48,068 bases of DNA from JBECKQ01 sp040235375 (GTDB lineage: Bacteria > Planctomycetota > Phycisphaerae > UBA1845). The translations under genes were made by a program, and so were the position numbers. The stretch covers positions 1 through 48,068 of the forward strand of contig JBECKQ010000002.1 of the NCBI GenBank assembly GCA_040235375.1, written 5' to 3'. A model generated the notes under the pieces. That model did not search any database. It was not told the origin of the DNA and saw only the letters and a program-made list of their open reading frames with translations. Positions 10,003-17,715 of the stretch are shown one piece after another; positions within the stretch are counted from its first letter, which is position 1; every line of letters starts with the position of its first letter.

Positions 10003-11613
10003 ATGATACGCCGGAATGCGCCGATCGCCGTCGTTGTCGCGGGCATGGCGGCAACAGTCACACTTTCGCAAGCGAGTGAACGAAAGGGGCTGGTTCGCAA
10101 CACGAAGGAAGCGTTCGAGGGCTACACGCTTTTCGCTCCGCTCACCTCGACGACGACGTACCTGATCGACATGCGCGGCAACGTCGTCCACGAATGGAAG
10201 GGTGAGTACCCGCCGGGGCAGGCCGTCTACCTGCTCGAGAACGGGCATCTTCTCAAGACTGCCCACGGCCGCGAGACCGGAGATTTTCACGGCGGCGGCC
10301 TGGGCGGGCTGATTCGTGAATTCGACTGGGACGGAAAGCTCGTTTGGGATTTCCCATACTGCGACAGCAAGCGTTGCCAGCATCACGACATCGAGCCACT
10401 GCCGAACGGCAACGTGCTTGTCATTGCCTGGGAGAAGAAGACGGCGGCCGAGGCAGTCGCGGCCGGTCGCGATCCGGATTGCCTGCCGGGCGATGAGCTC
10501 TGGCCCGACCACGTGATCGAGGTCAAACCGGAGGGCAAGCGCGGCGGCAGGATCGTGTGGGAGTGGCACGTCTGGGACCATCTTGTGCAGGACTTCGACA
10601 AGTCGAAGGCCAACTACGGCGTCGTGAAGAATCATCCGGAGCTGATCGACGTGAACTTCGTGCAGGGCGCCCGTCAGAACGTCGCGCTGCCGCCGGACGA
10701 ATTGCGCCGCCTGCAAGCGCTCGGTTACATCAGCGGCGCTCCTGCGCCCGGCCCGGGCCCCGATCACGCCGACTGGAATCACACGAATTCGATCGCGTAT
10801 AACGCCGAACTCGATCAGATTCTCCTGAGCGTGCTCGGATTCAACGAGATCTGGATCATCGATCACGGTACGACGACGAAGGAAGCCGCGGGGCACGCTG
10901 GCGGCAAACGCGGCAAGGGCGGTGACCTGCTCTACCGCTGGGGTAACCCTGAGGCATATGGCGCCGCCAGCGCGGCCCGGCAGTGGCTGTTGGCGCAGCA
11001 CGATGCGCTGTGGATTCCCGCAGGGTCGCCGGGTGCCGGGCACATTCTGGTATTCAACAACGGACGCGGCCGCCCGGGCGGGGAATATACTTCGGTGGAC
11101 GAACTCGTCCCGCCACTCGGCGAAGAGGGCACCTACGTTCGCGACGCCAACGGCACGTACGGACCGAGCGAGGCGAAATGGTCATACTCGAATCCGACAG
11201 ACTTCCATGCTGGGCACATCTCGGGAGCCCAGCGGCTGGCGAATGGCAACACGCTGATCTGCTCCGGCGAGAAGGGCCACCTGTTCGAAGTGACGACCGG
11301 CGGCGCGATCGTGTGGGATTACATGAATCCGTACGGTGGCGACATCCGGCCGCCCGGTCCTCCTCCGGGGCCGGGTCGTCGCGGCGGTCCTCCGATGCGG
11401 CGGCCCGGGGCGGACGGAAACGGCGAGCCACGTCGGCCTCGCGATGGCAACCGACCTGCTCCGCCAGGCAGGCACCCGGGTGGCAATAATGATGCGCGGC
11501 CGCCGCGGGGCACGCCGCCACCGGGTCACGACGAGACCAATGCGATGTTTCGCGCGACCCGGCTAGCGCCGGACTACCCCGGGCTTCGCGGTCACAAACT
11601 TACGTCGAGATAG
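10003..11613 (+). CDS. secreted arylsulfotransferase (ASST)-like beta-propeller protein
   Basis: 536 residues from ATG 10003, preceded by CGGGGG. A signal peptide covers roughly residues 1-25 (ArgArg, then a hydrophobic Ala/Val run, cleavage near SQAS-E). The body repeats propeller-blade phrases: VYLLENGHLLKTAHG, HHDIEPLPNGNVLVIAWE, HTNSIAYNAELDQILLSV, HILVFNNGRGRPGG, AQRLANGNTLICSGEKGHLFEV. The pattern of a conserved His followed by LPNGN is that of ASST-type proteins, which in enterobacteria transfer sulfate between phenols in the periplasm. From about residue 455 comes a Pro/Gly/Arg-rich low-complexity stretch of some 60 residues, then a short tail NAMFRATRLAPDYPGLRGH, which normally closes the propeller, so the linker looks like an insertion near the end. 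Catalytic activity is not proven by sequence; a structural or other exported role is possible. Confidence 0.75.
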   Translation: MIRRNAPIAVVVAGMAATVTLSQASERKGLVRNTKEAFEGYTLFAPLTSTTTYLIDMRGNVVHEWKGEYPPGQAVYLLENGHLLKTAHGRETGDFHGGGLGGLIREFDWDGKLVWDFPYCDSKRCQHHDIEPLPNGNVLVIAWEKKTAAEAVAAGRDPDCLPGDELWPDHVIEVKPEGKRGGRIVWEWHVWDHLVQDFDKSKANYGVVKNHPELIDVNFVQGARQNVALPPDELRRLQALGYISGAPAPGPGPDHADWNHTNSIAYNAELDQILLSVLGFNEIWIIDHGTTTKEAAGHAGGKRGKGGDLLYRWGNPEAYGAASAARQWLLAQHDALWIPAGSPGAGHILVFNNGRGRPGGEYTSVDELVPPLGEEGTYVRDANGTYGPSEAKWSYSNPTDFHAGHISGAQRLANGNTLICSGEKGHLFEVTTGGAIVWDYMNPYGGDIRPPGPPPGPGRRGGPPMRRPGADGNGEPRRPRDGNRPAPPGRHPGGNNDARPPRGTPPPGHDETNAMFRATRLAPDYPGLRGHKLTSR

Positions 11614-11662
11614 TCGGCTCGCGCGGTGGGCATCAGAGCCGCGACCATAAGGGAGCCGACTA
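11611..11662 (+). terminator. extended hairpin starting at the stop codon of the ASST-like gene
   Basis: TAGTCGGCTC (11611-11620, beginning with the TAG stop) pairs perfectly with GAGCCGACTA (11653-11662). Inside, CGCGG (11622-11626) pairs with CCGCG (11639-11643). No T-run follows. It is a probable transcript 3' end for the plus-strand pair of genes and may also block transcription from the opposite side. Confidence 0.5.
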
Positions 11663-11708
11663 ACGCCGACAATCCTCCGATCGCCCCGCCGCGCATTGAT
11701 CCGGCCAC

Positions 11709-11747
11709 AATAGTGTCAGGCATTTGGCACTCGCCCCGGACACTGTT
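11709..11747. repeat. REP-like palindromic element
   Basis: AATAGTGTC (11709-11717) pairs with GACACTGTT (11739-11747) with one wobble, continuing inward through GG/CC. The pattern AGTGTCAGGCA...CCGGACACT resembles short palindromes I know to be scattered in planctomycete genomes near REP-associated transposase genes. No transposase is present here, so this would be a solo copy. It lies in the intergenic gap between the ASST-like gene and nadK. Confidence 0.45.
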
Positions 11748-11775
11748 CAAATAGCACTGGCGCACGAGTAGGGCT

Positions 11776-12633
11776 CTAATGGCGGGGCGGGCGGCCCCAG
11801 CGAAGCTTGGTCACCAGGTTGTGCCACTGCGGATGCTCGGGATTGCGGATGATCCGGCAGCGGTAGGGCGTCTCGGAGATGTGCACCTTGTCGCCCGCCC
11901 GCAGCGCACAGGAAACCTGCCCGTCCATCAGCGCCGTCGTGCCTTCGTTCACCTGGTCCGCCTCAATGGTTAGCTGGCTCGCGCTGTCGATCACGATCGG
12001 GGCGTGCGTCAGCGAGTGCGGGTTCAGTGGGGTCAGCACGATGCTGTCAACGTCGGACATGAGCAGTGGACCCCCGGCGGACAGGTTGTGCGCGGTCGAG
12101 CCGGTGGGCGTGCAGATGATCAGGCCGTCGCCGCCGACTTTTGTCAGCTTCCGGCCATTCAGCTTGATCATCAGGTAGATCACGCGGAATGGCGGCCCGG
12201 CGTGGATGACGCAGTCGTTGACGCACGGGCCGCGGTAGCAGACTTCGCCGTTCGACCGCACGATGCGAACTTCGAGCATGGTGCGCTCCGTCACCAGGTC
12301 GCCGTCATTGACAACCTTGTCGAAATGCTCTTTCAACTGGCGGACGGTGAACTGCGTGAGAAATCCGAGCTTGCCGAAGTTGACGCCGATAAGGGGGATC
12401 TGGTTGTGATTGAGCGCGCGCGCCACGGAGAGAATCGTGCCGTCTCCGCCGAGAACGATGAGATAATCGGCCCCGCCCTCGATGGCTGGCGTCGTATCCA
12501 GGCCCAACTCCGCACCGACGAGCTCCGCCCGCTGCGACACGAATTCGGATACTTCGTGTATCGCGGTGGGCACTTCCGGCTTGTCCGGATTGCCCAGGAT
12601 GAAGACTCGACTGGCTGACTTCGACACGGCCAT
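11776..12633 (-). CDS. nadK: NAD kinase
   Basis: A 285-residue NAD(+)/NADH kinase (PpnK family), normal length, cytoplasmic, phosphorylating NAD to NADP. It shows the GGDGT motif (62-66) that binds the phosphate donor, GVNFGKLGFLT, the VNDCVIH segment, and the glycine-rich TPTGSTAHNLSAGGP. The family usually has Tyr after STA; here it is His, a mild change in the nucleotide pocket. It follows dxs by 29 bp on the same strand, so the two probably share a transcript. That arrangement ties NADPH supply to the isoprenoid pathway, whose Dxr and later steps use NADPH. Confidence 0.95.
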   Translation of the reverse strand: MAVSKSASRVFILGNPDKPEVPTAIHEVSEFVSQRAELVGAELGLDTTPAIEGGADYLIVLGGDGTILSVARALNHNQIPLIGVNFGKLGFLTQFTVRQLKEHFDKVVNDGDLVTERTMLEVRIVRSNGEVCYRGPCVNDCVIHAGPPFRVIYLMIKLNGRKLTKVGGDGLIICTPTGSTAHNLSAGGPLLMSDVDSIVLTPLNPHSLTHAPIVIDSASQLTIEADQVNEGTTALMDGQVSCALRAGDKVHISETPYRCRIIRNPEHPQWHNLVTKLRWGRPPRH

Positions 12634-12662
12634 GCTTTCGTTTCGGCATGTTGGCTGGTCGC

Positions 12663-14591
12663 TTATCGCCGGGTCACGAGTCCCGACTGACCGGCCGTTC
12701 GGTTGCGTCGAGGCGTTGCCCGGTCGTCGAGCATGGCCTGCAGCCGGGCGGCGATGCCGGACGCGTCAATGCCAGCCTCGGCGAGCTGACCGGCGCGCGA
12801 ACCGTGCTCGATAAACCGATCGGGCAGTCCGAGCCGCACAATGCCGGACGTATCCAGCGCCATCTCCTGCGCCGCTTCCAGAATGGCGGAGCCAAACCCG
12901 CCGATCGCGGCGTGATCCTCCACGGTAACCACAGGCCGACCGGGGTGCACCGCGGCGGCGATCATCTGCCGGTCGACCGGCTTCGCAAACCTCGCATTGT
13001 AGACGGCCACCTCCGCGCCTTCGACAGCGAGCAGGTCCGCCGCCTCCAAAGCCGCAACGGCCGGGACGCCGTACGCGAGGATTGCCGCGTCGTTGCCGGC
13101 GCGGAGCCGGACCGCTCTACCCGGCTCGAAGGGCGGGCACGGACCCACCGGCTCGTTCGGCACCTTGTCGCGCGGGTAGCGAATCGCCGCGGCGCTGTCA
13201 CAACTGATCGCCAGTTGCAGCGCGGCGCGAAGCTCGAGCTCATCGGCGGGAGCCATCAGGACCATGCCAGGAAGACCGCGCAGATAGGCTATGTCGAGGA
13301 AGCCATGGTGCACGGCCCCGTCGCCGCCGACGAGGCCCGCCCGGTCCATGCAGAAAACGACCGGCAAGCCCTGCAGCGTGACCTCCTGAAAGACCTGATC
13401 GAAGGCCCGTTGAAGGAACGTCGAGTACACGGCCACGACCGGTCGCAGCCCGGCCTTGGCCATGCCGGCCGCAATGTCCACAGTGCTGCTCTCGGCGATC
13501 CCGCAATCGAAATAGCGATCCGGGTGGGCCTCCTGAAACTTGTTGAGGCCGGTGCCGTCGGGCATGGCGGCAGTGAGGGCGACGACCCGCTTGTCGTCGC
13601 GGGCGAGGTCGATCAGGGCGTCGGCGAAGGCGCTCGTCCAGCTCTTGCCGCTGCCGCGTTTGATCGTGATCTTGCCGGCCTGGATTTCGAAGCCGGAGGG
13701 GCTGTGGAACTTTCCGGGATCGGCCGCGGCCCAGTCGCATCCGCGGCCCTTGTCGGTGTGCACGTGCAACAGTACGGGGTGATTCACGTCCTTGAGCAGC
13801 TCGAGCATCTCGACCAGATGTGGGATGTCGTGGCCGTCGATTGGGCCGATGTACTGGAAGCCCATCTGCTCGAAGATCTGATCCGGGGCGATCGTCGCCT
13901 TGATGCCCTCCTTCAAGTGGTCGATGGCGTCGAAGAGGGCCTTGCCGACGAGCGGAACCTTGGGAAGACGGGTCTTGGTCTTCTGCTTGATCTCCTCGTA
14001 CATCTGGCTGCTGCGCAGCCGAGCAAGGTGCTGGGCGAAGCCGCCCTGTGTCGGAGCGATGCCCCAACTGTTGTCGTTGAGGATGACAAGCATCTGACGC
14101 TTGAGCGTGCCAGCGTGATTCAGACCTTCGAAGGCGACGCCGTTGACAATGCTCGCATCGCCGACGACGGCGACGACGCGCGCGTCTCGGCCGACGAGCG
14201 AGTCGCCGTGTGCCAGCCCGACGGCCGTGGCGATGGCTGTGCCGGCATGGCCGACGTTGAACAAGTCATACTCGCTTTCCTTGGTGGCCGGAAAGCCACT
14301 GAGACCCCCGGCCTTGCGAATCGTGTGGAAACGGTCGGCTCGGCCGGTCAGCAGCTTGTGTGGGTAGCACTGGTGGCCGACGTCCCACAAGAGACGGTCG
14401 CGGGTGAAGTCGAAAGCACGATGCAAGGCGATGGCGAGCTCGACGACGCCGAGGTTGCTGGCCAGATGGCCGCCGCCGTTGCTGACCACGTCGATAATCC
14501 GCTGCCGCATTTCCTCGGCCAGGGCGGGCAGCCGCGTGATGGGCAGCGCCCGGACGTCCGAGGGGGAATGTATGCGTTCGAGTACGCTCAT
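12663..14591 (-). CDS. dxs: 1-deoxy-D-xylulose-5-phosphate synthase
   Basis: 642 residues, full length. It is a thiamine-diphosphate enzyme that joins pyruvate and glyceraldehyde-3-phosphate, the first step of the MEP isoprenoid pathway. Seen in order: the N-terminal SNGGGHLASNLGVVEL (with active-site His42), LWDVGHQCYPHKLLTGR, the ThDP/Mg motif starting GDASIVNG (144) and ending LNDNSWGIAP (171-180), then the pyrimidine-binding domain with DCGIAESSTVDIAAGMA and FCMDRAGLVGGDGAVHHG, and the C-terminal transketolase domain with VVTVEDHAAIGGFGSA. A -10 like TAGAAT lies about 40 bases before the start. It follows the polyprenyl synthase gene by 250 bp and precedes nadK. Confidence 0.97.
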   Translation of the reverse strand: MSVLERIHSPSDVRALPITRLPALAEEMRQRIIDVVSNGGGHLASNLGVVELAIALHRAFDFTRDRLLWDVGHQCYPHKLLTGRADRFHTIRKAGGLSGFPATKESEYDLFNVGHAGTAIATAVGLAHGDSLVGRDARVVAVVGDASIVNGVAFEGLNHAGTLKRQMLVILNDNSWGIAPTQGGFAQHLARLRSSQMYEEIKQKTKTRLPKVPLVGKALFDAIDHLKEGIKATIAPDQIFEQMGFQYIGPIDGHDIPHLVEMLELLKDVNHPVLLHVHTDKGRGCDWAAADPGKFHSPSGFEIQAGKITIKRGSGKSWTSAFADALIDLARDDKRVVALTAAMPDGTGLNKFQEAHPDRYFDCGIAESSTVDIAAGMAKAGLRPVVAVYSTFLQRAFDQVFQEVTLQGLPVVFCMDRAGLVGGDGAVHHGFLDIAYLRGLPGMVLMAPADELELRAALQLAISCDSAAAIRYPRDKVPNEPVGPCPPFEPGRAVRLRAGNDAAILAYGVPAVAALEAADLLAVEGAEVAVYNARFAKPVDRQMIAAAVHPGRPVVTVEDHAAIGGFGSAILEAAQEMALDTSGIVRLGLPDRFIEHGSRAGQLAEAGIDASGIAARLQAMLDDRATPRRNRTAGQSGLVTRR

Positions 14592-14631
14592 TGTCAGAAC
14601 TCATTCCGCCGGAAAGCGTCGAGGGACGTGG

Positions 14632-14637
14632 ATTCTA
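14632..14637 (-). promoter_or_regulatory. possible -10 box for dxs
   Basis: TAGAAT on the minus strand, 40 bases before the dxs ATG. No clear -35 match lies at the right distance, so this is a weak call. Confidence 0.3.
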
Positions 14638-14727
14638 GCGGTCTCGCAGAAACTCAGCCGATGAAAATCATGAAAATCGGTCAGTGCTTCGCTCACCTCA
14701 GAGAGCTTCGACTCATGTCAGGGTGGC

Positions 14728-14756
14728 ACGGTCTGGCCCGAAGGGACAGGCCGTGA
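14728..14756. repeat. 29-base imperfect hairpin repeat, copy 1
   Basis: CACGGTCTGGCC pairs with GGACAGGCCGTG around a CGAAG loop with one mismatch and one wobble. Another copy at 19932-19960 is identical at 24 of 29 positions. Here it sits in the 250-bp gap between the polyprenyl synthase gene and dxs, which otherwise holds nothing I recognise. Confidence 0.6.
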
Positions 14757-14841
14757 ATCATAACGCCTCGTATATCCAAGGAGACCTGCTGCCTGATCTC
14801 CACGGCTTCGCTGCGCCAGACCGCGCCACCCAACTCCGGCG

Positions 14842-15738
14842 TCAGTAGGTTCGTTCTACACAGAATCGGGCCAGGGCTCGCAGGCAATCGGCTTCCTTCC
14901 CGAAGTCGTCCAGCGCCTCAACGGCCCGCCGGACACTGGCGCTTGCCAGAGTCCGACTCTCCTCAGTTCCTACGCACGCGGGGTACGTTTGTTTTCGGTG
15001 GGCGACATCTTTGCCCACCCCTTTGCCCAGTTCGGCCGCAGTGGCCGTCAGGTCTAATAAATCGTCGGCGATCTGAAAGGCGAGGCCGGTTTCGCGGCCG
15101 AAATGCCCCAGAGTCGCTATTTGTGCATCGCCGGCGCCGCCGGCGATCGCGCCCATCCGGCAGGCGGCTTCGAAGAGGGCGGCGGTCTTGCGGTGATGGA
15201 CGTAGCGAACCAGTTCGATTTCCTGCGGCCTGTCCTCGCCGACTACGTCAGCCACCTGGCCGCCAATCATGCCGCACCAGCCGGCTGCCCGGGCCAACTG
15301 GGCAATCATCGCTTTTACGCGCTGCGGCTCGTGGGCGGCCGATGCCAAGGTCTCGAAGGCGAGCGCCAAAAGCGCGTCGCCCGCGAGGATCGCGACCGCT
15401 TCGCTGAACCGCCTGTGAACCGTCGGCCGGCCACGGCGCAGGTCGTCGTCGTCCATGGCCGGTAGATCGTCATGCACGAGAGAGAAGGCGTGGACCATCT
15501 CGAGTGCCGCCGCGGGTCGGACGGCGTCCTCCTCGGTTCCGCCGACCAGTGTGCAAACCTGCGTCACGAGATAGGGGCGGAGCCGCTTGCCCGATCCCAG
15601 CAGTGCATACTCGACTGCTTCGCGGAGCACCGCGGGAGTGTCCACGTCCGTTGGAAGCAAGGCCGCGAGGCGAACGTCGAAGCGTCTGGCAAACGCCTCG
15701 ATTGCGGCAGTCGGAGGATTGGCGGCGGATGATGTCAC
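14842..15738 (-). CDS. ispA: polyprenyl (farnesyl/geranylgeranyl) diphosphate synthase
   Basis: A 298-residue trans-prenyltransferase. The first Asp-rich motif is HDDLPAMDDDDLRRGRPT (about 89-106), with small residues before it. The second is FQIADDLLDLT, followed by the KDVAHRKQTYP loop typical of IspA-type farnesyl/geranylgeranyl diphosphate synthases. The N-terminal GSGKRLRPYL gives the diphosphate-binding Lys/Arg. It condenses isopentenyl diphosphate with allylic primers in the cytoplasm. Chain length is set by residues before the first Asp motif (FSLVHD: Phe and Ser, suggesting C15 to C20) but cannot be fixed by eye. It has its own near-consensus promoter 57 bases upstream and lies upstream of dxs and nadK in the same direction, forming an isoprenoid precursor block. 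Confidence 0.93.
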   Translation of the reverse strand: MTSSAANPPTAAIEAFARRFDVRLAALLPTDVDTPAVLREAVEYALLGSGKRLRPYLVTQVCTLVGGTEEDAVRPAAALEMVHAFSLVHDDLPAMDDDDLRRGRPTVHRRFSEAVAILAGDALLALAFETLASAAHEPQRVKAMIAQLARAAGWCGMIGGQVADVVGEDRPQEIELVRYVHHRKTAALFEAACRMGAIAGGAGDAQIATLGHFGRETGLAFQIADDLLDLTATAAELGKGVGKDVAHRKQTYPACVGTEESRTLASASVRRAVEALDDFGKEADCLRALARFCVERTY

Positions 15739-15794
15739 GCGTCTGTCACCTGGCTTGTCGAAGGAAGCACCGCGCCGCGCACGGAAAACGTGGC

Positions 15795-15823
15795 ATTATA
15801 CCGCGGCCGGCGAGGCCTCTCAA
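15795..15823 (-). promoter_or_regulatory. near-consensus sigma70 promoter for the polyprenyl synthase gene
   Basis: TTGAGA (15823-15818), a 17-base spacer and TATAAT (15800-15795) on the minus strand. The -35 box overlaps the stop codon of the upstream phosphoesterase gene, so the isoprenoid genes form a transcription unit separate from the kinase/phosphatase pair. Confidence 0.7.
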
Positions 15824-16674
15824 GCGATGGACGCAAGCGGGCGTATGGCCTTCTCCAGGGAGGCCATGTCGTAGGATCGCTTCAGGTCGATGGGGAGAAG
15901 CACGCCGTGGCTGTGATCGCTGGCGAGAATCAGCAAGCGCGCGTATGGGATGCCGTAGCCCATTTCCTGCGGCTGATGCCCGCAGATGAAGATGTCCGCG
16001 TCGAGCCGGCGGGCGAGCTCCTCGAGCTGAGCAGGAGTCTGATAACGGCCCCACACGAGCATGTAGCCGCTGCCGCCGTCAACGAGGTCCTGCCGCGTGG
16101 GCTTTCGATCGAGCACCGCGGGATCGAACCGGTCCATCTCGTTGGGGCGAGGAAGCGAGTGGGACAGGAAGATGCGGTTCGCCGTGCGGCCGGCCAGCGC
16201 ACAGGAGCCGAGGAAGTCGATGATCGCGTCGGTGATTTCAGCCGCGCCGTCGCCGTAGGTCTCGCGAAGGCCGCATAGAAAGCTGAAGGTCACGATGCGC
16301 CCGGCCTTGCTGATGTCCTGGTTGGTCATCTGGGCGAGATCGTGATTACCCAGCAGGAAGTGAATCTGATCGGGATACTCGCACTTCCAACGGGCGGCGT
16401 CCAGCAGAACCTCGTGCGACATGTCGACGGAGCCGAAGCCTTCCGGCTCCTCGTGGATCAGCTCGTGCAGGATGACATGCCGCGCGGGTGCGTGCTCCAG
16501 GTCGCAGTACGTCTGTATCCGCTCGAGGTTACGGCGGTGACCGTGCAGATCGCCGGTCATGACGAGCTGCCCGTAATCAGGGAAAATCAGCGTCGAGCCG
16601 CGCAGGAGCGGGTCCTCGCGGTTGAGGCTAGCCGCCTCGCGGTAGATCCTGGCGTCGGCGTTGCTTGGACTCAT
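15820..16674 (-). CDS. metallophosphoesterase (PPP-type phosphatase-like)
   Basis: A 284-residue calcineurin-like phosphoesterase. Metal-binding motifs seen: GDLHGH (motif I), LLGNHDLAQ (motif III, GNHD where PPP phosphatases have GNHE), FLSHSLPRPNE (motif IV His) and FICGHQPQEMGYGI (motif V). The usual second motif GDxVDRG is absent; its place is taken by HVILHELIHEE, so the metal site or its use must differ from classical Ser/Thr phosphatases. Its start overlaps the stop of the Ser/Thr kinase gene by four bases, which suggests the two proteins act on the same target or on each other. Its role as a protein phosphatase is inference from this coupling. It is probably cytoplasmic, with no signal peptide. 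Confidence 0.85.
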   Translation of the reverse strand: MSPSNADARIYREAASLNREDPLLRGSTLIFPDYGQLVMTGDLHGHRRNLERIQTYCDLEHAPARHVILHELIHEEPEGFGSVDMSHEVLLDAARWKCEYPDQIHFLLGNHDLAQMTNQDISKAGRIVTFSFLCGLRETYGDGAAEITDAIIDFLGSCALAGRTANRIFLSHSLPRPNEMDRFDPAVLDRKPTRQDLVDGGSGYMLVWGRYQTPAQLEELARRLDADIFICGHQPQEMGYGIPYARLLILASDHSHGVLLPIDLKRSYDMASLEKAIRPLASIA

Positions 16675-17588
16675 GGTTCCAGTGGCGACTCACCCGATGG
16701 CGTTCGAGGCTCGGCGACCCGCGGGGTCGTTGGAGGTCGGTTCTTCCGCTTTGCTCGCATTTCCTCGAGGCGCTTCCGCCACAGAGTCTGCACCAACTTC
16801 AGCCGCGATTCAACCTGCTTCATGTCGGCAGGACGTTCGATGGGGTTCTTTTTGCAGCAATCCATGATGAGCTGACTGAGGGCGAGGGGAATCTTGTCAT
16901 TGATCTCCTTGGGCGACTGGGGGCGCTTGGCCTTCACGATGGTGACGTTCTCGCGACGCGTCTGAGGCAGATCGGTCGGATAGGTCTGGCCGGTGAGCAC
17001 CCAGTACATGGTGGCGCCGAGGTTGAAGACGTCGGTCCGCTGGTCGAGACTGAGCCGCCGCACCTGCTCGGGGGCGATGTAGTCCGGCGTGCCTTGGATG
17101 CGGAGCTTCTTGTGCCCGATCCGGCAGCTCTGGCCGAAGTCGATGATTTTCACAGCCCCGTCGGGGCCGAGGATGATGTTGTTCGGCTTCATGTCCGCGT
17201 GTACGAATCCGTGTTCGTGAAGCGCGGCCAGGCCGGAGACGATCTTGCGGAAGATGATCAGGAAGTGGTCGAGCCGGCTGGGACGATGCTTGTCCATGGT
17301 CGTGCCCGCCACGTACTCCATGACCAGCATGACCTCGTTGGTCTGGAGCCACTTCTTGTTGCGATGGAGGGCGATTGACCGGCGGAGGTGAGGGTGGTCG
17401 ATGCCGTGGCTGACCTCGTACTCAATCTCCACCTGTTCGATGAACCGCTGATCCTCGGCGGTTTTACGGACGACCCTCTTGAGGGCGTAGAACCGGCCGG
17501 TGGACTCCTCGACGACGTGATAGATCAGCGAGCGCGCACCCTGGCCCAGGGTGGCAATGACTCGGTAGCCCGGGATGACTGCCGCCAA
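16671..17588 (-). CDS. Ser/Thr protein kinase (Hanks type)
   Basis: 305 residues from the TTG at 17588, chosen because AGGAG lies 8 bases before it and a TATAAT box at 17644-17639 overlaps the alternative TTG start at 17639. Kinase features: Gly-rich loop LGQGARSLIY, Lys in FYALKRV, catalytic loop HADMKPNNIIL (HAD in place of HRD), metal-binding DFGQS, GTPDYIAPEQ (APE) and DVFNLGATMYWVLTG. All catalytic residues are present, so it should be active; the missing Arg before the catalytic Asp marks a kinase that may not need activation-loop phosphorylation. The C-terminus is a basic, Pro-rich tail without a transmembrane helix, so the protein is likely soluble. It is translationally coupled to the phosphoesterase. 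Confidence 0.92.
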   Translation of the reverse strand: MAAVIPGYRVIATLGQGARSLIYHVVEESTGRFYALKRVVRKTAEDQRFIEQVEIEYEVSHGIDHPHLRRSIALHRNKKWLQTNEVMLVMEYVAGTTMDKHRPSRLDHFLIIFRKIVSGLAALHEHGFVHADMKPNNIILGPDGAVKIIDFGQSCRIGHKKLRIQGTPDYIAPEQVRRLSLDQRTDVFNLGATMYWVLTGQTYPTDLPQTRRENVTIVKAKRPQSPKEINDKIPLALSQLIMDCCKKNPIERPADMKQVESRLKLVQTLWRKRLEEMRAKRKNRPPTTPRVAEPRTPSGESPLEP

Positions 17589-17638
17589 TATGCCGTCTCC
17601 TGAACCCGTTTCCCCCCGGATTGCCGCGCGACGCCGCA

Positions 17639-17644
17639 ATTATA
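17639..17644 (-). promoter_or_regulatory. -10 box (TATAAT) of the kinase/phosphatase unit
   Basis: A perfect TATAAT on the minus strand (17644-17639). The predicted leader of about 45 bases contains the AGGAG site before the TTG start at 17588. No good -35 match is seen. Confidence 0.5.
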
Positions 17645-17715
17645 GACGGGCACAAGTGGCCGTACACCCGACCGGTGGTATGAAGGCCGGGGGCGTCAAT
17701 CCGACGTGGAATCGG

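Noticed and set aside
11614..11775. Insertion-sequence end or attachment site
   Set aside because: There is a palindrome but no transposase, no flanking direct repeat and no tRNA end nearby; recorded as a REP-like repeat instead.
12648..14756. 702-codon plus-strand frame opposite dxs
   Set aside because: It is the antisense of an unmistakable full-length dxs with intact thiamine-diphosphate motifs; the plus-strand product has no recognisable feature.
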